A stretch of 64,000 nucleotides of DNA from Nitrospirota bacterium (GTDB lineage Bacteria; Nitrospirota; Thermodesulfovibrionia; Thermodesulfovibrionales; Dissulfurispiraceae): assembly GCA_021791055.1 (NCBI GenBank), contig JAJYXI010000006.1, positions 1 to 64,000 of the forward strand. Direction: 5' to 3'. This document shows positions 8,575 through 18,607 of the stretch, piece by piece. How positions within the stretch are numbered: position 1 is the stretch's first letter; each line of letters opens with the position of its first letter. The position numbers and the translations under genes were made by a program. Under the pieces are notes generated by a model. The model ran no database searches and was not told the origin of the DNA. It worked only from the letters and a program-made list of their open reading frames with translations.

Positions 8575-10365
8575 TCACTCCTTCACTTGAAGAACAGACA
8601 GGAATGCCTCCTGAGGTATCTCGACCCTTCCGATCTGCTTCATCTTCTTTTTACCTTCCTTCTGTTTTTCAAGGAGCTTTCTCTTTCTTGTTATATCACC
8701 GCCATAGCACTTTGCAAGGACATTCTTTCTCAGCGCCTTTACGCTCTCCCTTGCTATAACCTTTCCGCCTATGGCAGCCTGAATGGCTATTTCAAAGAGC
8801 TGCCTCGGTATAACCTCTCTCAGTTTTTCTGCAATCTGCCTGCCCTTATAATACGCCTTGTCCTTATGCACAATCAAGGAAAGGGCATCCACAGGCTCTC
8901 CGTTAAGCACTATATCAAGTTTGACAAGATTGGATTCCCTGTATCCCAGGAATTCATAATCCATAGAGGCATAGCCCCTCGAAACAGATTTCAGCCTGTC
9001 ATAAAAATCCCAGAGTATTTCGTTTAAAGGCAGTTCATAGGTAACCATAATCCTGCCCTGACTTATGTAGTTGAATTCCTTTTGCACGCCCCGCTTTTCC
9101 TGACAGAGATCAAGTATCTGGCCGATATATGTCTGCGGCACAAATATCGTCACTTTTACATAAGGCTCCTCTATCTTTTCGAATCTCTCGGGCAAACTGC
9201 TTGGGTTGTCCACATATATCTCTTTACCGTCCATGTCTGTTACCCTGTATATGACCGTCGGCGCTGTGCTTATGAGGGAGAGCTCGAACTCCCTCTCGAG
9301 CCTCTCTTTAATTATCTCCATGTGGAGGAGCCCAAGAAATCCGCTTCTGAAGCCGAATCCGAGGGCAGATGATGTCTCAGGCTCAAAAGTGAACGAAGAA
9401 TCGTTCAGCCTCAGTTTTTCGAGGGCTGTTTTTAAATCCTCATATTGATGCGTTTCTATCGGATAAAGACCGCAAAAAACCATCGGCTTAATCTCTTTAT
9501 ATCCCGGCAGGGGTTTATCTGCAGGGCTGCTTGCATCTGTTATAGTATCTCCTATTTTTGTGTCGCCCACATTCTTTATGCCTGCAATAACATACCCCAC
9601 CTCTCCTGCTGAAAGCAGCAACGCATCTTGCATCTTGGGCGTAAATACACCCACCTTCGAGACCTCATACTCCTTATCTGTTGCCATCAGCCTTATCCTC
9701 ATACCGGGTCTTATGTTTCCGTCAAAGACCCTCACGAGGACTATAACGCCCTGATAATTGTCAAACCACGAATCAAATATTAATGCCTTTAACGGATTTT
9801 CATCGGCGCCTTTTGGATGATGTATCTTCTTTACAATCGCCTCAAGTATTTCCTTTATGCCTATTCCCTCTTTTGCGCTCGCAAGGATCGCCTCTGAGCA
9901 ATCTATGCCTATGGCATCTTCTATCTGCCCTTTAACCCTTTCCGGCTCTGCGCCTGGCAGGTCTATCTTGTTAATGACAGGGATTATTTCGTGGTTGTGC
10001 TCAACCGCAAGATAGGTATTTGCAAGGGTCTGCGCCTCCACTCCCTGTGTGGCGTCGACAACCAAAAGGCTTCCCTCGCATGATGCAAGGCTCCTCGACA
10101 CCTCGTATGAAAAATCCACATGGCCTGGGGTATCTATGAGATTCAGTATGTAAGTCTTGCCGTCATCAGCCGTATAATTCAGCCTTACAGCATGGGCCTT
10201 AATGGTAATGCCCCTCTCCCTTTCCAAGTCCATGGAATCAAGGACCTGCTCCATCATCTCCCTTGAGCTCAGGGCTCCTGTGAATTCCAGCAGCCTGTCT
10301 GCAAGTGTAGACTTTCCATGGTCTATATGGGCGATAATTGAGAAATTTCTAATATTTTTAGTCAT
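8575..10365 (-). CDS. lepA: Elongation factor 4 (back-translocating GTPase LepA)
   Basis: This ribosome-bound GTPase acts on stalled or mistranslocated ribosomes. The G1 motif [16 protein letters not shown], the switch region [15 protein letters not shown]3 [11 protein letters not shown] and G4 NKIDLPGA are present. The LepA-specific C-terminal domain ([24 protein letters not shown], and the basic end with [18 protein letters not shown]) is intact. At 596 aa it has the usual family length. It lies upstream of lepB, as in many bacteria. Confidence 0.97.
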   Translation of the reverse strand: MTKNIRNFSIIAHIDHGKSTLADRLLEFTGALSSREMMEQVLDSMDLERERGITIKAHAVRLNYTADDGKTYILNLIDTPGHVDFSYEVSRSLASCEGSLLVVDATQGVEAQTLANTYLAVEHNHEIIPVINKIDLPGAEPERVKGQIEDAIGIDCSEAILASAKEGIGIKEILEAIVKKIHHPKGADENPLKALIFDSWFDNYQGVIVLVRVFDGNIRPGMRIRLMATDKEYEVSKVGVFTPKMQDALLLSAGEVGYVIAGIKNVGDTKIGDTITDASSPADKPLPGYKEIKPMVFCGLYPIETHQYEDLKTALEKLRLNDSSFTFEPETSSALGFGFRSGFLGLLHMEIIKERLEREFELSLISTAPTVIYRVTDMDGKEIYVDNPSSLPERFEKIEEPYVKVTIFVPQTYIGQILDLCQEKRGVQKEFNYISQGRIMVTYELPLNEILWDFYDRLKSVSRGYASMDYEFLGYRESNLVKLDIVLNGEPVDALSLIVHKDKAYYKGRQIAEKLREVIPRQLFEIAIQAAIGGKVIARESVKALRKNVLAKCYGGDITRKRKLLEKQKEGKKKMKQIGRVEIPQEAFLSVLQVKE

Positions 10366-10370
10366 AGTCT

Positions 10371-11309
10371 CTAATTAAAATTACACTCCTCAAAAACAAG
10401 TTTAGCTGCACCGATGATGCCTGCATTATCCCCTAAAGAGGATGGAATAATTTTCACCTTTGCGTAGAGCTCCTTCAATGCCCTTTTTGATGCCTCCTGT
10501 ATTGCAGAATCAACATAGATATTCCATGCACCCAAAAGTCCTCCTGTAAGGATAATTGCATCAGGGCTTAATATGTTTATTAAATTTGCAATGCCTATGC
10601 CGAGACTCTTTCCTGCCTCTCTCAGAACACTCCGCGACAGGACATCTCCATCAAGTGCGGCTTTATAGATATCCTCTGCATTAAGCTTGTAAAAGTTTCC
10701 GTTATAGAGATTTCTTAAAATACTGCTGTTTCCTTTTTCAGCCTCGGATACGGCATTCCCTATAATAGCACTTGCCGACGCATACGATTCAAGGCATCCA
10801 ACATTTCCGCATGCACACTGCTGTCCATTCGCATTTATGCTCATGTGGCCGACCTCTGCTGCGACAGATAATAGTTTATTGTTCATTACTATGCCGCCTC
10901 CTATGCCTGTTCCCAGTGTAAAGATTACAAAGCTTTTAAAATCCCTTCCTGCGCCTGCACACTTTTCTCCATAGGCAGCAGCATTTGCATCATTCTCCAC
11001 AACGATACAGGTCTTGTATCTGCTTTTAACCTCCGCCTCAAGGTTAACGCCCGTGAGCCCCTGAATATTAGGAGACCTCAGGACAATACCCTCATCTCTA
11101 TCGATTATGCCTGCAACAGCAAGCCCTATGCCGCATATCTGTTTCGAATGCTTGGAATATAAGGAATCTATAAGCTTATGCAGCACCGCAACAGGCTTTC
11201 TGCCTGTAGATTCTTTTACCTTTGATTCCACCTCGCCGCTGCTGTTAATCAATGCAGCCCTTATATTGGTACCGCCGATGTCTACGCCGATGGCATAGTT
11301 TTTTACCAT
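10371..11309 (-). CDS. ROK-family sugar kinase (glucokinase type)
   Basis: The protein begins [18 protein letters not shown], the phosphate-binding loop of ROK kinases. It has [21 protein letters not shown] with a likely catalytic Asp in the preceding END motif, EVGHMSI, and the ROK zinc motif [10 protein letters not shown]. It probably phosphorylates glucose or a related hexose with ATP; the exact sugar is not readable. The ATG at 11309 is preceded by a strong GAGGAGAAGG. A longer frame reaching 11348 only reads into the palindromic repeat at 11326-11391. It lies 5 bp upstream of lepA on the same strand. Confidence 0.88.
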   Translation of the reverse strand: MVKNYAIGVDIGGTNIRAALINSSGEVESKVKESTGRKPVAVLHKLIDSLYSKHSKQICGIGLAVAGIIDRDEGIVLRSPNIQGLTGVNLEAEVKSRYKTCIVVENDANAAAYGEKCAGAGRDFKSFVIFTLGTGIGGGIVMNNKLLSVAAEVGHMSINANGQQCACGNVGCLESYASASAIIGNAVSEAEKGNSSILRNLYNGNFYKLNAEDIYKAALDGDVLSRSVLREAGKSLGIGIANLINILSPDAIILTGGLLGAWNIYVDSAIQEASKRALKELYAKVKIIPSSLGDNAGIIGAAKLVFEECNFN

Positions 11310-11325
11310 TGCCTTCTCCTCTGTG

Positions 11326-11391
11326 CATAAGGGGGACAAGTAGCTCAAAAAATCTTGCGATTTTTTGGGGACCCCGTCTGTCCCCCTTATG
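11326..11391. repeat. Palindromic repeat element with perfect 13-bp outer arms
   Basis: CATAAGGGGGACA (11326-11338) is repeated in perfect inverse as TGTCCCCCTTATG (11379-11391). Inside lies a second hairpin, CAAAAAATC-ttgc-GATTTTTTG. The inner part resembles the AAAAGTC hairpins at 28554-28589 and 34885-34917. It lies between the ROK kinase gene and the bamA promoter region and could also fold as an RNA hairpin. Confidence 0.65.
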
Positions 11392-11529
11392 AAATCCCCC
11401 TAATTCTTTTGTTAAAAGATTTTTCCTGGAAATTTTTGGGAATCTATTTATTATACCAGACTAACAGGTTATATTTTTTGCAGATATATTTTTATCCCAT
11501 CTTTTGTGGATTTTTTTTGGCATAAATTG

Positions 11530-11538
11530 TGGTATACT
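11530..11538 (+). promoter_or_regulatory. Extended -10 promoter for the bamA operon
   Basis: TGG-TATACT (extended -10) lies 80 bases upstream of the bamA ATG in a very AT-rich stretch. No good -35 is present at 17 bp, consistent with an extended -10 class. The leader also contains long T and A runs. This is a prediction by eye. Confidence 0.45.
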
Positions 11539-11618
11539 AACCTTCAATTTAATTAAAACGCTTGTTTTTAGCAATTTAAAAAAATTCCTCAAGAAAGTTT
11601 TCCCATGGGGGAGGATAT

Positions 11619-13868
11619 ATGAAAAAGGGAGTAGTCTCTGTTGCAATATTATTACTGACTGCGCTGATAATCAGCACATCCTTTGCTGAAGAACTTCCCA
11701 TGGTAACGGCCATCGGAGTAAAGGGCTTAAAACGAATCGAAGAGGGGTCAATAAAGGCGAAGGTATCACAGAAAATCGGAGAGCCGCTTTCACAGGAAAA
11801 GACTACGGAAGATATAAAAACCATATATAAGATGGGTTATTTCGATGATGTGAAGGTTGAAATAGACCCGTTCGAAGGCGGAATAAAAGTCACATATGTT
11901 GTCAAAGAAAAGCCTACCATTGTAAGGGTAGGATTTCAGGGAAACAAGAAATTCAAGGATGACGATTTAAAAGACAAGATCGCCTTAACCACAGGCGCAA
12001 TATCAGATGTTACCCTTATTAATGACAATGCCTCGAAATTAAAGACATTCTATGAAGATGAAGGCTACTATCTCGCAAAGGTAGTGCCTGTCGTAAAAAA
12101 GGCAGAGGAAGGAGAGGTAGCTGTAACCTACCAGATAGACGAAGGTCAGAAGGTAAAAATAAAGGAGATAAAGATAGAAGGCAATAAGGCAATCTCTGCA
12201 AGCAAGATAAAAAAGGCGATGAAGACAACTGAAAGGGGTATGTTCTCCTTTATCTTAGGCGGTGGGTATTACAAGAAGGATGTGATGAGAGCCGATTTAG
12301 AGAGGATAAAAGACCTTTATTACAACAACGGATATATAAAGGTCACTGTCGGAGAACCGAATATCCAGTTGACCGATGATAAAGAAGGGATGAAAATTGG
12401 CATTCAGGTCTCTGAAGGCGAGCAGTTTAAGGTGTCCTCTGTTGAGATTGCCGGAAATAAGGCATTTTCAGAGGGAGAGCTTCGCAAGCTAATAAAGCTC
12501 TCCCCAAAGACAATCTTCAATAAAGAGATCCTGCGTAAAGATGTTGTTTCAATCACAGACCAGTACTCAAATAATGGATACGCCCTCGTCGCTGTCTCGC
12601 CAGATCTCATACCAAGCGAAGAGACAAAAGAGACTAAGGTGGTTTACAGGATTGATGAAGGTGATAAATACAGGATTGGAAGGATAGAGATATCAGGCAA
12701 TACAAAGACAAGGGATAAGGTCATAAGAAGGGAGATAAGGCTCGATGAAGGCGATACATTTAATGCCTCGGCATTAAAAAGGAGCTATGAGAGGCTTAAT
12801 AATCTGCAGTTTTTCGAGGCGGTTGAGGTCGCTCCAAAGCCAAAACCGGAAGAAAAGCTCGTTGACCTCGATGTAAAGGTAAAAGAAAAGCCAACAGGAT
12901 TTCTGAGCGTTGGCGGCGGTTACAGCTCTGTTGACAAATTCGTTGCTATGGTCGATATAACGCAGGGCAACCTTTTCGGCAAAGGGCAGTACATAAAACT
13001 CCGCGGAGTGCTCGGCGGCAGGAGCTCATTCTACGAGCTCTCATTCAGAGACCCATGGTTTATGGACAAACCCATATCATTTGGCACAAGCATTTACAAA
13101 ACCACCAGAAAGTACGGCAACTTTGAGAGAAAGGCAACAGGTCTTGAGGTCTCTTTTGGAAAGAGCTTCTGGGAATACTGGGGAGCGTCCATAGCATATA
13201 ACCTTGAAAAGGCAACGATATATAATGTCAAATCAAATGCATCCTCAACCATAAAAGACCAGGAAGGGACAAAGACAACAAGCAGCATCTCCACCTCTGT
13301 AGGAAGAGACACAAGGGACAATTACCTCGATCCATTAAAAGGCTCAAAAAACACAGCAGGACTTACATTTGCAGGTTTGGGCGGAACCAATGCCTTTCTT
13401 AAAGGTCTCCTTGACTCGAGCTGGTACTTCCCTATGTTCGATGTGACTACCATACACCTGCGCGGCAGGGCAGCATACGCAACAGGCTTATTCGGCAAAA
13501 AACTCCCTCTTTATGAAAGATATTATGTCGGAGGCATATATACGGTCCGCGGCCTTGGATACGGAGATGCAGGACCAAAGGACCCGAATGGAGAAGCCAT
13601 TGGAGGCGAGAAAGAGCTTGTGTTCAATGCAGAATACATATTCCCGATAGTGCAAGAATACAAATTCAAAGGGCTTGTATTTTTCGATGCTGGAAGGGCA
13701 TATGCAACAGGAGAGACCTTCGGGAGCGACCTTAGATATACGACAGGCGCCGGCATAAGGTGGGTTTCACCAATAGGCCCAATAAGGATTGAATGGGGCT
13801 ACAATCTCGATAAAAGGGCAGGAGAATCTTCGAGTAAGGTAGAATTTACATTCGGTTCATTCTTTTAG
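11619..13868 (+). CDS. bamA: Outer-membrane protein assembly factor BamA
   Basis: This is the central Omp85 component that inserts beta-barrel proteins into the outer membrane. A signal peptide (residues 1-23, ending SFAEE) is followed by five POTRA repeats to about residue 420; recurring patterns such as GNKKFKDDDLK, GNKAISASKIKKAM, GNKAFSEGELRKLI and GNTKTRDKVIRREI mark POTRA 2-5. The barrel has GGGYSSVDKF, the RGLGYGD loop (the conserved VRGF/Y motif) and a final Phe (FGSFF). At 749 aa it has typical length. It heads the envelope operon bamA-ompH-lpxD-fabZ-lpxA-lpxI, a very common order. Confidence 0.96.
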   Translation: MKKGVVSVAILLLTALIISTSFAEELPMVTAIGVKGLKRIEEGSIKAKVSQKIGEPLSQEKTTEDIKTIYKMGYFDDVKVEIDPFEGGIKVTYVVKEKPTIVRVGFQGNKKFKDDDLKDKIALTTGAISDVTLINDNASKLKTFYEDEGYYLAKVVPVVKKAEEGEVAVTYQIDEGQKVKIKEIKIEGNKAISASKIKKAMKTTERGMFSFILGGGYYKKDVMRADLERIKDLYYNNGYIKVTVGEPNIQLTDDKEGMKIGIQVSEGEQFKVSSVEIAGNKAFSEGELRKLIKLSPKTIFNKEILRKDVVSITDQYSNNGYALVAVSPDLIPSEETKETKVVYRIDEGDKYRIGRIEISGNTKTRDKVIRREIRLDEGDTFNASALKRSYERLNNLQFFEAVEVAPKPKPEEKLVDLDVKVKEKPTGFLSVGGGYSSVDKFVAMVDITQGNLFGKGQYIKLRGVLGGRSSFYELSFRDPWFMDKPISFGTSIYKTTRKYGNFERKATGLEVSFGKSFWEYWGASIAYNLEKATIYNVKSNASSTIKDQEGTKTTSSISTSVGRDTRDNYLDPLKGSKNTAGLTFAGLGGTNAFLKGLLDSSWYFPMFDVTTIHLRGRAAYATGLFGKKLPLYERYYVGGIYTVRGLGYGDAGPKDPNGEAIGGEKELVFNAEYIFPIVQEYKFKGLVFFDAGRAYATGETFGSDLRYTTGAGIRWVSPIGPIRIEWGYNLDKRAGESSSKVEFTFGSFF

Positions 13869-13876
13869 AGACGGTA

Positions 13877-13953
13877 ATGGGTGAATGGGTATATGTGTAA
13901 ATGGGTCAGGAATTATTCTTTACTCATTCACTCATCAACTCATTAACTAATAA
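13877..13953. repeat. Octamer repeat array, inverted arms (ATGRGTNN / ACTCATNN)
   Basis: Four 8-base units, ATGGGTGA ATGGGTAT ATGTGTAA ATGGGTCA (13877-13908), are followed after 13 bases by ACTCATTC ACTCATCA ACTCATTA ACTAATAA (13922-13953). The two halves are complementary and may fold as an imperfect hairpin between bamA and ompH. The same family occurs at 20577, 23356 and 31488. Confidence 0.75.
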
Positions 13954-13968
13954 AATTAGGAGGATAAA

Positions 13969-14502
13969 ATGAAAAAGTTTCTCGCAGTAGTAATCGCAGG
14001 ATTATTCACACTTACGGCAGGGGCAAATGCGGCATCTGCCGAGGCATTAAAAGTAGGCCTTGTCGAGCTGCAAAAGGCAGTCTTTGAATCGGATGCAGGG
14101 AAAAGGGCAAGGGCTGATTTTGATTCATTGGTGAAATCCAAGCAAGCATCAATAGAAGAAAAAGGGAAGAGCATCGAGAAGCTGAGGGCCGACATGGAAA
14201 AACAGGCAGCCGTAATATCCCCTGATGCAAAGAAGGCAAAAATAGAAGAAATTGAGCGTCTGGAAAGAGATTTCCAGAGATTAGTAGCTGATTCTCAGGC
14301 AGAGATTAAGAAGAAGGAAGGGGAGCTATTAGGAGAGATATATAAAGAATTAAGGGATGTTATCAGTAAAATAGGACAGGAAGACGGATTATCCCTGATA
14401 CTCGAGTACAACGAGGGCGGCGTCCTGTATTCCAATAAGTCCCTCGATATTACAGACAGGGTAATAAAGAGATATAACGAAGCAAAAGCAAGTAAGAAGT
14501 AA
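13969..14502 (+). CDS. OmpH/Skp-family periplasmic chaperone
   Basis: The 177-residue protein has a Sec signal peptide (MKKFLAVVIAGLFTLTAGANA) and then a VGLVELQKAVFES start, typical of the OmpH family. The middle (about residues 45-130) is a long Glu/Lys-rich coiled coil that would form the tentacles that hold unfolded outer-membrane proteins. The end (GLSLILEYNEGGVLYSNKSLDITDRVIKRYN) matches the trimer-forming beta body. It follows bamA by about 100 bp, with an octamer repeat between them, and precedes lpxD, the usual operon position of skp. Confidence 0.9.
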   Translation: MKKFLAVVIAGLFTLTAGANAASAEALKVGLVELQKAVFESDAGKRARADFDSLVKSKQASIEEKGKSIEKLRADMEKQAAVISPDAKKAKIEEIERLERDFQRLVADSQAEIKKKEGELLGEIYKELRDVISKIGQEDGLSLILEYNEGGVLYSNKSLDITDRVIKRYNEAKASKK

Positions 14503-14527
14503 GAAGTGATTTCCCACTTTCAAGGAT

Positions 14528-15535
14528 ATGAAGCTAAAAGACATAGCAACGATAATAAATGGTGAGATTATAGGTGACGGAGAAATTGAAATAAACGGTG
14601 TTGCCGGTATTTCTGATGCGAAAGACGGAGATATCACATTCCTGTCCGGCTCAAAATTATTAAAAGAACTTAAAAATAGCAGGGCAGCAGCGGTTATCGT
14701 CAAAGAGCCTGTCGAAGGAATAGAAAAACCTCAGCTAATCACTAAAAATCCTCAGCACGCCTTTGCAAAACTGCTTTCTCATTTTTATGTAAAACCTCAT
14801 CCTCGCAAGGGAATCCATAAAAATACCTATGTATCCGACAAGGCCGTAATAGGGCAGAATGTTACAATTTATCCATTCGCTTATATATCTGACGACGTAA
14901 GCATAGGCTCAGAAACTGTTATTTATCCCGGCGTATTTGTCGGCGAAGCCAGTCTCATCGGAGAGAACTGCGTAATACATCCAAATGTTACAATCAGAGA
15001 AGGTGTTTCTATAGGCAGCAGGGTTATAATCCATGCAGGCTCTGTTGTAGGCTCGGACGGCTTTGGATATGTGTTTGAAGAAGGCATGCACCAGAAGATA
15101 CCTCAGGTCGGCGGTGTCGTAATAGAGGACGATGTAGAAATAGGCGCCAATGTGACAATTGACAGGGCAACAACAGGCAATACCGTCATCGGCAAAGGAA
15201 CGAAAATAGATAATCTCGTTCAGATCGGACATAATGTAAATATTGGTAAAAATGTTATATTAGTAGCTCAGGTCGGAATCGGTGGGAGCTCTAAAATAGG
15301 TGCCGGAGCGATACTTGGTGGTCAGGCAGGGGTCGCTGACCATGCTATTGTAGAAGCAGGGACAATGGTGGGGGCAAAAGGCGGAGCTATGGGAGAAATG
15401 AAGAAAGGCATATATTCAGGAATCCTGCCAATGCCTCACAGGGAGTGGCTGAAAGCAATGGCAGTATTTGCAAAACTGCCCGAGTTGAATAAAAAGATAA
15501 AAGAACTCGAAGATAAGATTAAGGAGGAAAAATGA
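14528..15535 (+). CDS. lpxD: UDP-3-O-(3-hydroxyacyl)glucosamine N-acyltransferase
   Basis: This is the third step of lipid A synthesis: transfer of a 3-hydroxyacyl chain from ACP to the 2-amino group. An N-terminal uridine-binding domain ([24 protein letters not shown]) is followed by a left-handed beta-helix of hexapeptide repeats (about residues 100-300). The motif GSDGFGYV and the [10 protein letters not shown] segment contain the conserved His region. At 335 aa it has normal length. AAGGA precedes the ATG. The stop overlaps fabZ by 4 bp, so translation is probably coupled. Confidence 0.96.
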   Translation: MKLKDIATIINGEIIGDGEIEINGVAGISDAKDGDITFLSGSKLLKELKNSRAAAVIVKEPVEGIEKPQLITKNPQHAFAKLLSHFYVKPHPRKGIHKNTYVSDKAVIGQNVTIYPFAYISDDVSIGSETVIYPGVFVGEASLIGENCVIHPNVTIREGVSIGSRVIIHAGSVVGSDGFGYVFEEGMHQKIPQVGGVVIEDDVEIGANVTIDRATTGNTVIGKGTKIDNLVQIGHNVNIGKNVILVAQVGIGGSSKIGAGAILGGQAGVADHAIVEAGTMVGAKGGAMGEMKKGIYSGILPMPHREWLKAMAVFAKLPELNKKIKELEDKIKEEK

Positions 15536-15972
15536 TTGACATCAGAGAAATCTTATCCATACTGCCTCACAGATATCCCTTTTTGCTTGTTGACAGGATC
15601 ATAGAATTCGAGCCGAATGTCAAGGCCGTGGGTATTAAGAATGTTACTATCAATGAACCCTTTTTTCAGGGACACTTTCCTCCTGACAACCCGATAATGC
15701 CCGGCGTCTTAATAGTAGAGGCAATGGCTCAGGTCGCAGGAATACTTGCATTTAAATCCGGTATCCATGGAAAGGCGGTTTATTTCATGAGCATCGAGAA
15801 GGTGAAGTTCAGAAAACCAGTTCTGCCCGGAGACCAGCTCAGGTTTGAGGTTCAGGTTACGCATACAAGGGGCAGCGTCTGGAAATTTTCCGGAAACGCC
15901 TTTGTGGGCGACAAGTTAATGTCCGAAGCTGAATTTACTGCCATGGTTTCGAATAAAGAGCTATCATCATAG
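15532..15972 (+). CDS. fabZ: 3-hydroxyacyl-ACP dehydratase FabZ
   Basis: This hot-dog fold enzyme dehydrates (3R)-hydroxyacyl-ACP in fatty acid elongation and competes with LpxA/LpxD for the hydroxyacyl pool. The signature is [17 protein letters not shown], then the catalytic His in [17 protein letters not shown] and the catalytic Glu in [11 protein letters not shown]. At 146 aa it has standard length. It lies between lpxD and lpxA and overlaps the lpxD stop by 4 bp, as in most Gram-negative lipid A operons. Confidence 0.96.
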   Translation: MIDIREILSILPHRYPFLLVDRIIEFEPNVKAVGIKNVTINEPFFQGHFPPDNPIMPGVLIVEAMAQVAGILAFKSGIHGKAVYFMSIEKVKFRKPVLPGDQLRFEVQVTHTRGSVWKFSGNAFVGDKLMSEAEFTAMVSNKELSS

Positions 15973-15980
15973 GGGGATTA

Positions 15981-16760
15981 ATGCCAAGAGAGATACATAA
16001 GACAGCGGTAATAAGTTCAAAGGCAGAAATCAGCGATAATGTTTACATAGGACCATTCTGCATTATAGGAGATGGTGTCTCGATAAAAAAAGGAACAAAG
16101 CTCCTATCTAATGTGGTTATCGAAGGGAATACAGAGATAGGAGAGGATTGCACAATTCATCATTTTGCGACTATCGGAGTTCCTCCTCAGGACCTCAAAT
16201 ACAAAAACGAAAAGACTGGAGTGAAGATTGGGAAGAACAATATCATCAGGGAATATGTATCAATTCATAGGGCTTCTGTAGGCGGAGATGGGCTGACAGA
16301 GACAGGGGATTCAAACTTCCTTATGGCGTATGTCCATATCGCACATGACTGCAAGATCGGTAATTCTACGGTTATGGCAAATGCAGCCACCCTTGCCGGG
16401 CATGTTCATGTAGAGGACTTTGCTGTAATAGGAGGCATTGTTGCAGTCCACCAGTTCACCCGTATAGGCGCTTATGCCATGGTGGGCGGCTTCAGCGGAA
16501 TAGGACAGGACATTCCCCCGTATACAATGGCATCAGGTCCCCGTGCAAAATTATATGGACTCAATGCAATCGGACTAAAAAGGCACGGCTTTTCTGACGA
16601 GGCAATCAACAATCTCAAAAAGGCGTATAAAATCCTCTTCAGGGAAAAGCGTACGCTAAAAGAGGCATTAAAGAAGATAAAATCTGATATTCCTGAAACA
16701 CCCGAGATAAAACACCTGCTTGAATTCATAGAGAAGAACAAAAGGGGAATATGCAGATAG
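15981..16760 (+). CDS. lpxA: UDP-N-acetylglucosamine O-acyltransferase
   Basis: This is the first committed-pathway step of lipid A synthesis, adding a 3-hydroxyacyl chain to the 3-OH of UDP-GlcNAc. Hexapeptide repeats form a left-handed beta-helix (about residues 5-190). The catalytic His lies in YVHIAHDCKIG, and MANAATLAGHVHVEDFAVIGG and AVHQFTRIGAYAMVGG match the family. The C-terminal helical part (LKKAYKILFREKRTL) is complete. At 259 aa it is of usual length. The lpxI start overlaps its end by 10 bp. Confidence 0.96.
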   Translation: MPREIHKTAVISSKAEISDNVYIGPFCIIGDGVSIKKGTKLLSNVVIEGNTEIGEDCTIHHFATIGVPPQDLKYKNEKTGVKIGKNNIIREYVSIHRASVGGDGLTETGDSNFLMAYVHIAHDCKIGNSTVMANAATLAGHVHVEDFAVIGGIVAVHQFTRIGAYAMVGGFSGIGQDIPPYTMASGPRAKLYGLNAIGLKRHGFSDEAINNLKKAYKILFREKRTLKEALKKIKSDIPETPEIKHLLEFIEKNKRGICR

Positions 16761-17593
16761 GTGTAATTGCCGGGACAGGTGACCTTCCTAAAATAATTGC
16801 GAAGGACGCAAGAGAACGGGGCATCAAGGTAATTACAATAGCCCTTGAGAATCTTGCATCCTCGGACCTGAGCAAATTTTCTGATGAAATAAAGTGGATT
16901 AATGTCGGCAAGTTGGGAGAGATGATAGACACCCTGAAAGAGTTCGATGTCAAAGAAGCGATAATGGCGGGGAAGGTCTCAAAAACCCTTCTATATAAAT
17001 CAAAGATAACACCGGACTTAAGGGCGGTGAAGCTGCTGTTTTCGCTTAAAGACAAAAGCGATGATTCCATATTGAATGCGATAACAAGGGAGCTCGAAAA
17101 AGAAGGTATTCATATCATAGACACAACCGCATTCAGCCCTCACCTACTCACGCCGGAAGGCGTGCTGACAGACGACCCGCCGACAATGGATGAGTGGAAA
17201 GATATCGAATTTGGCTGGAAAATAGCAAAAGAGATAGGCAAGCTGGACATTGGCCAGACAGTCGTTGTAAAGGATCAGGCTGTGATGGCAGTAGAGGCAA
17301 TAGAAGGAACAGATGAGGCAATAATCAGGGGAGGCAAGCTGTCAGGAGAAGGTGCAGTCGTGGTTAAAGTCTCCAAACCACATCAGGACATGAGGCTTGA
17401 TGTCCCTGTTGTAGGCCTTGATACACTCAGGTCCATGATTGACATAAGGGCAAGGGTCCTTGCAGTTGAAGCGCAAAAGAGCATGCTAATAAGCAGGGAA
17501 CGATTTGCCAAAGAGGCGGAAGATGCTGGTATTTCCGTAGTTGGAATATCGCATGAAAAGATATTAAAGAAAATCTCTCACGGCAAATATTAA
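16751..17593 (+). CDS. lpxI: UDP-2,3-diacylglucosamine pyrophosphatase LpxI (DUF1009)
   Basis: This enzyme removes UMP from UDP-2,3-diacylglucosamine to give lipid X, replacing LpxH in many alpha- and deltaproteobacteria and others. The N-terminus (IGVIAGTGDLPKIIAKDAR) and the C-terminal domain (GQTVVVKDQAVMAVEAIEGTDEAI, RGG, KPHQDMRLDVPVVG) are LpxI hallmarks. At 280 aa it has family length. Its place directly after lpxA supports the role. The window also has an LpxH-like phosphoesterase in an unrelated operon (4057-4812). Confidence 0.92.
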   Translation: MQIGVIAGTGDLPKIIAKDARERGIKVITIALENLASSDLSKFSDEIKWINVGKLGEMIDTLKEFDVKEAIMAGKVSKTLLYKSKITPDLRAVKLLFSLKDKSDDSILNAITRELEKEGIHIIDTTAFSPHLLTPEGVLTDDPPTMDEWKDIEFGWKIAKEIGKLDIGQTVVVKDQAVMAVEAIEGTDEAIIRGGKLSGEGAVVVKVSKPHQDMRLDVPVVGLDTLRSMIDIRARVLAVEAQKSMLISRERFAKEAEDAGISVVGISHEKILKKISHGKY

Positions 17594-17602
17594 AACCTGT
17601 CC

Positions 17603-18607
17603 ATGTATATATCTACAATAAAAGAAGGCATAAATACTGTTCATAAAAACTGGCAACTGATACTTGTCCAGTTTGCCTCCATGCTTCTGAGCTGTATAAG
17701 CTTCTTCACCATCGTAGGAATACCCATTGCAATCGCATTCATAATGTTCGGGCTTGACCTTACGGAAATCCTGAGACTCAAAGATCTGGCAAGCGCATTT
17801 AAGGGGTCTGTCGAGCTGCTAACCAAATATTTCGCAATGGCAATAGTAGTGATACTGAGCCTTCTCATATACCTCGCATTTATTGTTGTTTTATGGATAT
17901 TCACCATCAGCGGGACAATAGGTGTTTTAAAAAACGGCATTCTAAACACAGGGCACAGATTCAACCTGAAGGAATTTTTTTCAGAAGCCAGGAATTTCTT
18001 CTTCTCCGTATTTTTCTTTTCAACCATAATCGGCCTTATCTTCATAACCCTCGCATTCATGCTCGGACTCCTCGGCGGAGGAGCGTCAACAATCATTGAA
18101 ATGGCAAAGACCCGGGAAGCAACCCTTGCCCTGTTCCTTGGAGTATTCTTCTCTCTGGTAATCCTTTCTGTCGGTGTCTTTTTGATAATAATCACGCTGT
18201 CAATAACCACGTACGGAATCGCCCATTTGGCATTTAATAAATCAAGGGCTTGGGAAACAATAAAGGAAACTGCAAGATACCTTTATTCCAGACCTTCATC
18301 CATAGGCTTTTACGCTGTTCTGCTGCTTGGATACATGATAGTGGGATTTTTAGTAATTCTAATTGGCTCGCCGTTCACTTTGATACCGGTAATCGGCCCT
18401 ATACTTTCACTGCCATATCAGCTCATCACATATGTTATACAGGGATACGTGAGTCTTATAATGCTTTCCTCAATATTTCACTATTATTACAAAACCGGCT
18501 ATTCCTTGCCGTCCCCTGCGTCCATTCAGGATTCCGATACTTCTGAGAGGATAGAAGATGAGCAAGCTCCTGCTCATGGGGAGACGGATGAGAGCAGACA
18601 AGAGTGA
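17603..18607 (+). CDS. Polytopic membrane protein of unknown function
   Basis: I do not recognise a specific function. The 334-residue protein has about six hydrophobic segments (about residues 17-50, 70-105, 130-155, 165-200, 230-260 and 265-285) and a hydrophilic C-terminal tail (about 300-334, rich in Asp, Glu and Ser). The general look (repeated long helices, Gly/Ile/Val-rich) recalls DUF4013 or glycerophosphodiester phosphodiesterase membrane-domain proteins, but this is weak. It follows lpxI by 9 bp and has no clear ribosome site. Its last 152 bp overlap the 3' end of the lipM-like gene on the other strand. Confidence 0.7.
   Translation: MYISTIKEGINTVHKNWQLILVQFASMLLSCISFFTIVGIPIAIAFIMFGLDLTEILRLKDLASAFKGSVELLTKYFAMAIVVILSLLIYLAFIVVLWIFTISGTIGVLKNGILNTGHRFNLKEFFSEARNFFFSVFFFSTIIGLIFITLAFMLGLLGGGASTIIEMAKTREATLALFLGVFFSLVILSVGVFLIIITLSITTYGIAHLAFNKSRAWETIKETARYLYSRPSSIGFYAVLLLGYMIVGFLVILIGSPFTLIPVIGPILSLPYQLITYVIQGYVSLIMLSSIFHYYYKTGYSLPSPASIQDSDTSERIEDEQAPAHGETDESRQE

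Noticed and set aside
17641-18210. 189-codon frame opposite the membrane protein after lpxI
   Set aside because: The composition is that of a reverse-strand shadow (Ser/Arg/Thr-rich, no domain), inside a membrane protein gene.
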